Below, piece by piece: positions 59,271 to 64,000 of a stretch of DNA of 64,000 nucleotides (position 1 is its first letter; each line of letters opens with the position of its first letter). The stretch is from assembly GCA_013215445.1 (NCBI GenBank), contig JABSRA010000019.1, positions 1 to 64,000 on the forward strand, given 5' to 3'. The notes under the pieces were generated by a model that saw only the letters and a program-made list of their open reading frames with translations, did not search any database and had not been told where the DNA came from. Made by a program: the position numbers and the translations under genes. The stretch is from Oceanospirillaceae bacterium (GTDB lineage Bacteria; Pseudomonadota; Gammaproteobacteria; Pseudomonadales; Balneatricaceae).

Positions 59271-60260
59271 TTAATTGCTTTGATTTTTGGGTTGCTCTAA
59301 CCACCGCAAAATTGTAGGTATAAATTCGGGGGCAAAAGCATCATCTTCTAACCACATGAGTTTTATCCACTGTTGCAATCCAAAAGTCTGACTGGAAAAG
59401 GAGTCGGCCTTAAGCATTCCATGACTGGCATTAGCGATTAGCTTGGTTGTTACGAAATCATTGCCTTTGATTATCCAAGATTCAAACTCTTGTTTGGCAT
59501 TTACATTTAGATCTTTCTCTCCCCATAAAAATAGGCTTGGCACGTTAATATTTGCATAATCGTGATTTGCATCTGATCTAAAATTATTTAGCACAAACTG
59601 ATAACGATCCTCTGTCATTGCACCTTCTCCAGCGACTTTTAAATATTCTGCAAACGATGGAGTCTTTTTTAAAAATGAGATTTGTTTAGTGTAATCAGCT
59701 AAAGCCGCATTGATTTGATTTTGATTATCTCCGGCTAATTGGTGAGCGATCTTGGTATAGTACCGCCCTTGCTCAACCCAGTTAGTTGCAAAACCAATAC
59801 CAATAACAAAACCAACTGCTGAACGCTGTTCTGCTATGGCGGGTACTACCCAACCAGCCTGACTAAAACCAATAAGACCAGTGTTGAGAGGCGTAAAGTT
59901 ATATTTTTGTTGAACAAAAGCAATGGCAGCGAGCACCTCGGATTGTCGATCAACCATGGTTTGTTTAAGCCAATCACCTGAAGAGGCACCTACATTTGGC
60001 TTGTCCCAGCTGAAAATGGCATAACCATTTTGTCTTAATGGCTCCCAGATAAAACGGTAATAACCTTCGGCATCGTATGACATTGCACCGTCACCATGTA
60101 CAAAAAGTAGCACAGCTTTTGCTGGCTTGCCATTAGTTGCCTCAAGGTAATGCCCAGATAAACTAGTCTGCTGGTGTTCAAAAGTCATTTCTTGCGCAAG
60201 GCAATATGCAGAGGTAGACAAGATAAGACATAAAAAAATAAAAACCTGTTTCACTTCCAT
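59271..60260 (-). CDS. Exported alpha/beta hydrolase
   Basis: A 329-aa serine hydrolase with a signal peptide (MEVKQVFIFLCLILSTSAYC). The core AVLLFVHGDGAMSYDAEGYY, FSWDKPNVGASSG, GLIGFSQAGWVVP with the nucleophile Ser, WGEKDLNVNAKQEF with the Asp, and NASHGMLKADSF with the His are present. It resembles dienelactone hydrolase/acylaminoacyl-peptidase-type enzymes. Substrate unknown; it is a single gene. Confidence 0.85.
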   Translation of the reverse strand: MEVKQVFIFLCLILSTSAYCLAQEMTFEHQQTSLSGHYLEATNGKPAKAVLLFVHGDGAMSYDAEGYYRFIWEPLRQNGYAIFSWDKPNVGASSGDWLKQTMVDRQSEVLAAIAFVQQKYNFTPLNTGLIGFSQAGWVVPAIAEQRSAVGFVIGIGFATNWVEQGRYYTKIAHQLAGDNQNQINAALADYTKQISFLKKTPSFAEYLKVAGEGAMTEDRYQFVLNNFRSDANHDYANINVPSLFLWGEKDLNVNAKQEFESWIIKGNDFVTTKLIANASHGMLKADSFSSQTFGLQQWIKLMWLEDDAFAPEFIPTILRWLEQPKNQSN

Positions 60261-60367
60261 TCCCCTAATAAATTTCTGGCTGAGTTAAGCTAAAGTAACC
60301 TAGCGATTAACCCACGCGATGCCTGTAACATGAAGCATTGAATAAAGAATAAAGGTATCGCTACCCT

Positions 60368-60929
60368 TTAATTAGGCCTTTCTTCGCTGACTTGCATGTC
60401 TATCAATTTTGTAAATTGCCTCTGTCTGGTTTCGGCTTTTTTCGCACTTGTCAATCCATACGCGATGACATACTGACTCGATTTAGTCAGCGTTGCAAAA
60501 AACTGTTTGGCCTTAGGTTTGCTCGCAAGTACTGCGAGCAAATCCGCCGGCACTTGCCGTATAGGTGCTCTCCCAACGGCCGTCTGCTTTGGCGCTACGC
60601 ACCTGTGCGAGCCCTGGCTGTCATCCGGCCCTCGATTATCAAACGCTGCACATGCTCTTTGTTCCTTTTTGACCAGCTACTTCGCGCTTTCCTTGGAGTG
60701 ACCCGCTGGAGATAGGCTCGATCATCGATTGACTGCTTAACGCCATCGATCCAGCCCCAGCACAGTGCCTCAATCACGATATCGTCCCAAGTCACGCTCG
60801 CCATCGCCGTCTTTTTCTTCAACACCTTGAGCCACAGTTCTCTTTTTGTGGCGTGGTTTACCTTGACCACTGGCCGAGATCTTTCGGCGAGGCAAAGGTT
60901 ATGATACTGGCTGGATTGGGTGTAGCCAT
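60368..60929 (-). pseudogene. ydeI/OmpD-associated family gene with three frameshifts
   Basis: A full YdeI-like coding line can be traced in three reading frames: start MATPNPASIITFASPKDLGQ (ATG 60929), then VNHATKRELWLKVLKKKTAM and EALCWGWIDGVKQSIDDRAY up to GRMT, then AGLAQVRSAKADGRWE, then PADLLAVLASKPKAKQFF to the end. Changes of one base are needed near 60867, 60612 and 60555. It is a decaying gene; the family is of uncertain function and was linked to bacteriocin protection. Confidence 0.85.
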
Positions 60930-61098
60930 AACACTAGATTCCCTTTGACAGTCGCCTCACTAAGAGGCAAATAATAATTGGGTTACATTAAGCAGAACCA
61001 ACTATCTTAGTCTTGCTTAAAAAACTTGTTATCTGCCTATAAAATTTAACACAATAAAATCAGCCTGTTAAATTAAACATTAACGTTTTAGGGGATAT

Positions 61099-61119
61099 GT
61101 GTTGCTGTAGCGAGCACAC
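61099..61119 (+). promoter_or_regulatory. Candidate Rrf2 operator 1
   Basis: GTGTTGCTGT....GCACAC resembles 61602-61622; both contain GTGTTGCTGT and lie just ahead of the Rrf2 and flavodoxin genes. Imperfect palindrome. Confidence 0.45.
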
Positions 61120-61136
61120 TTGTTTATCATGGATAA

Positions 61137-61589
61137 ATGACTACAAGTACTAGATTTTCTGTTGCCGTTCATGTTCTAACCTCTATCGCTCTCCAAAAAG
61201 GAAAGCCGGTACCCTCTGACATGATCGCCAGTAGCGTTAATACACATTCCACTGTTATCCGGCGTATTTTAAGCATGCTTAATTCGTCAGGATTAACCAC
61301 CGCTCAGCTTGGAAAAGGAGGGGGTGCATTATTAAGTATTGCTCCTGAACAGATAACACTACTGGATATTTATAAATCAATGGAAAATGATTTGATATTC
61401 GCCACTCATCGAGCACCTCCAAACGATGACTGTATTGTCGGGCGAAATATTCTACCCATTCTACTTCCGGTGCTGGATGATGCTCAAAAAGCACTTGAAC
61501 AACAGCTTAATAACACCTCATTAGCTGATATTGTTGCCAGCGTAACTGAGCGAAGTATAACTCATGGAGGTTTCTTAATAAGTTTGTAA
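61137..61589 (+). CDS. Rrf2-family transcriptional regulator
   Basis: A 150-aa winged-helix regulator of the Rrf2 family. MTTSTRFSVAVHVLTSIALQ, PSDMIASSVNTHSTVIRRIL and GKGGGALLSIAPEQITLLDI are characteristic. It has a single cysteine (DDCIVG), so it lacks the three Cys that hold an Fe-S cluster in IscR/NsrR and more likely senses oxidation or a ligand, like YwnA-type members. It lies 51 bases before a flavodoxin-like gene that shares the operator candidate. Confidence 0.88.
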   Translation: MTTSTRFSVAVHVLTSIALQKGKPVPSDMIASSVNTHSTVIRRILSMLNSSGLTTAQLGKGGGALLSIAPEQITLLDIYKSMENDLIFATHRAPPNDDCIVGRNILPILLPVLDDAQKALEQQLNNTSLADIVASVTERSITHGGFLISL

Positions 61590-61601
61590 TTTTGACCATA
61601 A

Positions 61602-61622
61602 GTGTTGCTGTGTTGGCAACAC
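61602..61622 (+). promoter_or_regulatory. Candidate Rrf2 operator 2
   Basis: GTGTTGC-TGTGTTG-GCAACAC is a perfect 7-bp inverted repeat 19 bases before the flavodoxin ATG. Confidence 0.5.
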
Positions 61623-61640
61623 AACATCAATAGGAATAAC

Positions 61641-62243
61641 ATGAAAAATTTATCACTACTAATTGCAGTCGTTTACCATAGTGAATATGGGCATACCGCT
61701 AAACAAGCGGCAGCTGTAGCGAACGGAATAGAAAAATATGGAGCTAAGGCCACCCTGCACGAAGTCGATGGTGAATTCAGTGATTGGGCGGCGTTGGAAA
61801 AAGCCGATGCCATAATATTTGGTTCGCCAACTTATATGGGCTCAGCATCTGCACAATTTAAGGCTTTTATGGACGCTTCATCGAAACATGTATTTTATCC
61901 ACACTTTAAATGGAAAAATAAAATTGCTGCTGGATTTACCAACTCGGCTTCCCAGGCTGGGGATAAATCTGAAACATTATCTCAATTTACTATATTTGCA
62001 GCACAGCATGGTATGCACTGGGTTAATTTAGGGCTGGCTCCTGCCAACAATTCTTCCACAGGCTCTGAGAAAGAGCTAAATCGCCTTGGTTATTGGCTTG
62101 GTGCTGCTGCACAATCGAATGCTGATGAAGGAGCAGAAGTTACCCCCCCTGCATCTGACTTACAAACGGCAAGCTTTCTCGGGGAAAGAGTGGCTAAAGT
62201 AACCGCTCAATTAAAAGCAGGTTTGAAATATATGGACGAATAA
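61641..62243 (+). CDS. Flavodoxin-fold NAD(P)H:quinone oxidoreductase-like protein
   Basis: A 200-aa WrbA/flavodoxin-like protein. The FMN phosphate loop YHSEYGHTAKQA, IIFGSPTYMGSASAQFKAFM and the AAGFTNSASQAGDKSETLSQ turn are family features. It reduces quinones in two-electron steps and protects against oxidative stress. ATG at 61641 with AGGAA upstream. Regulated in all likelihood by the adjacent Rrf2 protein. Confidence 0.87.
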   Translation: MKNLSLLIAVVYHSEYGHTAKQAAAVANGIEKYGAKATLHEVDGEFSDWAALEKADAIIFGSPTYMGSASAQFKAFMDASSKHVFYPHFKWKNKIAAGFTNSASQAGDKSETLSQFTIFAAQHGMHWVNLGLAPANNSSTGSEKELNRLGYWLGAAAQSNADEGAEVTPPASDLQTASFLGERVAKVTAQLKAGLKYMDE

Positions 62244-62283
62244 TCTCTATACTTAAATGAAAGACCAGAGACCAATCCGAGAC

Positions 62284-62365
62284 AGATAGCGCCAGTCTCA
62301 CCGAGCAGGTTTTTGTTGACCACTACCTATGCGTCTTACTGCCATAAAGGTGACGGCGTTAAGCT
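62284..62365 (-). repeat. attC-like site on the minus strand, degenerate
   Basis: On the minus strand AGCTTAAC...GGCGCTATC with pairing CGTCACC / GGTGAGAC frames 82 bases downstream of the MBL stop. The right core has GCT in place of GTT. Confidence 0.4.
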
Positions 62366-62389
62366 GTCCGGTGCAGATCGCCTGCTAAC

Positions 62390-63295
62390 TCAGGCTGAGG
62401 AAAGCTCACCCTGCAGCTCGGTCGCCACTGAATCGGCTCCGGCCTGAATAAATGCGCTTAATTGATAGTCGGGAAAGAGTCGAGTCATCGCCTCTTCCAG
62501 TTTAATTTTCTGCTCAACTGAGAGCTGTGCAGTACCCTCTAGCAACGCAACCACTTGGCTGCGATAGGCGTTGATATAATCAATTTGGGCGCTAATTAAT
62601 GCGCTGGGTTGATCCGGTTGACCATGACCGGTGAATAGCTGGCCAACCTGGGCCAGCTCCTGGGTCAGTTCCCTCAGTACCGTCAACCACCGAGCGCTGT
62701 GACCATCGTTCATAAAACCGTGCACTCGGTTAAACACCACATCACCAACAAATACCACTGAGTGCTTTTTCCCCAGAGTAAAATACATATCACTGGTGGA
62801 TTCTGCCGCGCCCAAATCACGAAAATGATAGAGCAATCCGTCCAATATCAGCGTGCTACCATCAGTCACCATTTGGTTGGGCAGCACTTTTTGAGCTGGC
62901 CAATCCTCAGCAAAATACGGTTTCCATTTGACCTCTTTGGCGTCGACCGAATCACGGATACAATCCGTAATGCCCTGGGTGCTGATCACCGGTATACCGG
63001 GAAAAGCCTCCAGCAATACGCTATTGCCGTTATAGTGATCAGGATGACCATGAGTGATAATGATGGAGATCAGTGGTTTGCAAATTTTTAAGGCCAAATC
63101 ACGCAAAGCCATGGCATCAGACACAATCATAAAGCTGTCCACTGCCACCAGCGCGTTCTCGGTTTCAATCAAATAAGCATTGGTTAAAAAAGATCGTTCG
63201 CTGGAAGTCAGCATATGGATGCTAAAACTTTCGTCTTGGGGGTAACAGCTATATAGCAATGCTTTTTCTACTAAATGGTTTTCTTGCTGGCTCAT
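62390..63295 (-). CDS. MBL-fold metallo-hydrolase
   Basis: A 301-aa metallo-beta-lactamase-fold enzyme. The zinc motif HGHPDHYNG (H-x-H-x-D-H) is near residue 80, with HFRDLGAAESTSDMYF, FVGDVVFNR and TGHGQPDQPS carrying further ligands. It resembles quinoprotein-relay or SoxH-like and hydroxyacylglutathione-hydrolase-like proteins; the substrate is unknown. The ATG at 63295 is preferred to a start at 63346 that would run into the attC-like site. It is the only gene of a minus-strand cassette. Confidence 0.85.
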   Translation of the reverse strand: MSQQENHLVEKALLYSCYPQDESFSIHMLTSSERSFLTNAYLIETENALVAVDSFMIVSDAMALRDLALKICKPLISIIITHGHPDHYNGNSVLLEAFPGIPVISTQGITDCIRDSVDAKEVKWKPYFAEDWPAQKVLPNQMVTDGSTLILDGLLYHFRDLGAAESTSDMYFTLGKKHSVVFVGDVVFNRVHGFMNDGHSARWLTVLRELTQELAQVGQLFTGHGQPDQPSALISAQIDYINAYRSQVVALLEGTAQLSVEQKIKLEEAMTRLFPDYQLSAFIQAGADSVATELQGELSSA

Positions 63296-63332
63296 AATCT
63301 CACTCACTTCCAATCGGAACCTGTCTTTACGA

Positions 63333-63443
63333 CACATAACGCCCAATAAGGGAAAAATTATAGTTAGCTAACATGGTTCACCCGGCGAAAACAGCCAACT
63401 ATAAATTTTCCCTTTAGATTGGCTGGTTATGGGTTGTTAGCTC
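63333..63443 (-). repeat. attC-like site on the minus strand
   Basis: Outer ends ACATAAC (63334-63340) and GTTAGCT (63436-63442) with a long inner stem: AAGGGAAAAATTATAGTT pairs with AACTATAAATTTTCCCTT at all but one position. It sits between the two minus-strand cassette genes and fits a 111-bp attC. Confidence 0.7.
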
Positions 63444-63464
63444 TATCCGGTACTTCTATTTTTT

Positions 63465-63632
63465 TCACTGACTTTTAGAATGGTTTGGTTTTGCATTTTT
63501 GTTAGATGCAATACCGATAGCCATAAAAACGATGCCTATAGGTATCAACTCAGATCTATCGTTGCCTAGAATGCTCGGTAACATGAGTAAAACACCTCCA
63601 ATTATCCAGAGGGCTGGTGCATACTTATGCAA
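63465..63632 (-). CDS. Small membrane protein, 55 aa
   Basis: A short gene not obvious from long frames: TTG at 63632 with AAGGAA 8 bases upstream, then HKYAPALWIIGGVLLMLPSI, LGNDRSELIPIGIVFMAIGI and ASNKNAKPNHSKSQ. Two hydrophobic stretches suggest a membrane protein with a polar, basic C-terminus. It ends 22 bases before an attC-like site on the same strand, so it is a cassette-type gene. A hairpin AGTGCT/AGCACT (63653-63672) precedes it. Confidence 0.55.
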   Translation of the reverse strand: MHKYAPALWIIGGVLLMLPSILGNDRSELIPIGIVFMAIGIASNKNAKPNHSKSQ

Positions 63633-63810
63633 AGTGGTAATTCCTTGTAGTCAGTGCTTTACGTTTAGCACTATTTAGCTGATCGCCTGTATCTGATTAC
63701 AAAATCTAGACAGATACCAACGCCGTGCTCTGCGAAAATGGGTTGGTAGCAGCGAGTAATTTTTCGTAACAGCGCCTTGTTCTATATTATTCCAGTGATC
63801 ACATATTGCT

Positions 63811-64000
63811 TCAAGAAGCCCATTCATCTGAAAAGGCCTTGGATAAATACTGCATGACCAATTTTATTCTTGCTACATTACGTAAATCAGGATGGGTTAA
63901 CAACCATAAGTTACTGGGTTTACTATCTTGAACGCCAAATAGCTTTATGAGTCCAGGCCGACATTGATCGTCAGGTAAAATTGCCAAACCTTGGCCTGAT
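63811..64000 (-). CDS. LysR-family regulator, 3' end only
   Basis: The last 63 codons of a LysR-type regulator, running off the right edge. The frame SGQGLAILPDDQCRPGLIKL and PSNLWLLTHPDLRNVARIKL matches the end of the effector domain (G-x-G-x-x-x-L-P and W-L-x-T-H-P-D-L-R), then VMQYLSKAFSDEW. Stop at 63811. The beginning and promoter are outside the window. Confidence 0.8.
   Translation of the reverse strand, partial: SGQGLAILPDDQCRPGLIKLFGVQDSKPSNLWLLTHPDLRNVARIKLVMQYLSKAFSDEWAS

Overview
The window looks like part of the chromosome of a marine-type gammaproteobacterium related to the Pseudomonadales/Cellvibrionales. The clearest sign is the conserved block ruvA-ruvB-ybgC-tolQRAB-pal-cpoB-queC followed by nadA. 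A long-form isocitrate lyase, a tripartite RND pump and a YeeN-type protein also fit. No species is claimed. No rRNA, intact tRNA, prophage, complete insertion sequence or CRISPR array was seen.

Layout. 0.2-6.0 kb: a sugar-type periplasmic binding protein and a sugar-acid catabolic cluster (UxaA-like small and large subunits, SDR dehydrogenase, RraA-like aldolase, divergent IclR regulator). 6.2-9.8 kb: a divergent second-type cysteinyl-tRNA synthetase and a chemoreceptor. 10.0-15.0 kb: a tandem hairpin repeat array, a LysE exporter, YeeN, a 65-aa protein with a perfect Shine-Dalgarno, DUF2058, an aromatic/aspartate aminotransferase and DUF3461. 15.0-24.5 kb (minus strand): nadA, a decayed tRNA-Lys, queC, cpoB, pal, tolB, tolA, tolR, tolQ, ybgC, ruvB, ruvA, with a LexA-type box ahead of ruvA. 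24.7-28.9 kb: thiamine salvage, with a ThiK-like kinase divergent from thiBPQ.

29.2-43.8 kb is the most unusual part. It is a chromosomal gene-cassette array of about twenty small plus-strand genes, each followed by an attC-like imperfect palindrome. No integron integrase was found in the window, so it is a cluster of attC sites lacking an integrase (CALIN). Cassettes encode two toxin-antitoxin pairs (HigBA-like, BrnTA-like), a putative PD-(D/E)XK nuclease, a HEPN-type protein, and many small-molecule or detoxification proteins: RidA-like, GNAT, ClbS/DfsB, GST, two alpha/beta hydrolases, MmcQ/YjbR, BtrH-like, CHMI-like, methyltransferase, ABM-like, MAPEG, LysE, DUF1330 and two VOC proteins. 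The left end holds a 0.48-kb direct repeat containing the 3' end of thiQ; it brackets the first toxin-antitoxin pair and the nuclease. A second, smaller cassette group on the minus strand (62.3-63.7 kb) carries an MBL-fold hydrolase and a 55-aa membrane protein.

44-64 kb: a solute-binding-like protein, isocitrate lyase, an FAH-family hydrolase, CinA, a TolC/HlyD/RND efflux operon, a REC-PAS-GGDEF-EAL protein, an alpha/beta hydrolase, a ydeI-like gene broken by three frameshifts, an Rrf2 regulator with a flavodoxin-like quinone oxidoreductase, and the 3' end of a LysR regulator at the right edge.

Small repeats are scattered between genes: a 28-bp-period hairpin array, a MITE-like element with inverted ends (two copies and a partial third), a 19-bp palindromic repeat shared by two loci 45 kb apart, and a 25-bp direct repeat downstream of isocitrate lyase. 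All assignments rest on reading the sequence and remembered family motifs; no database search was run.
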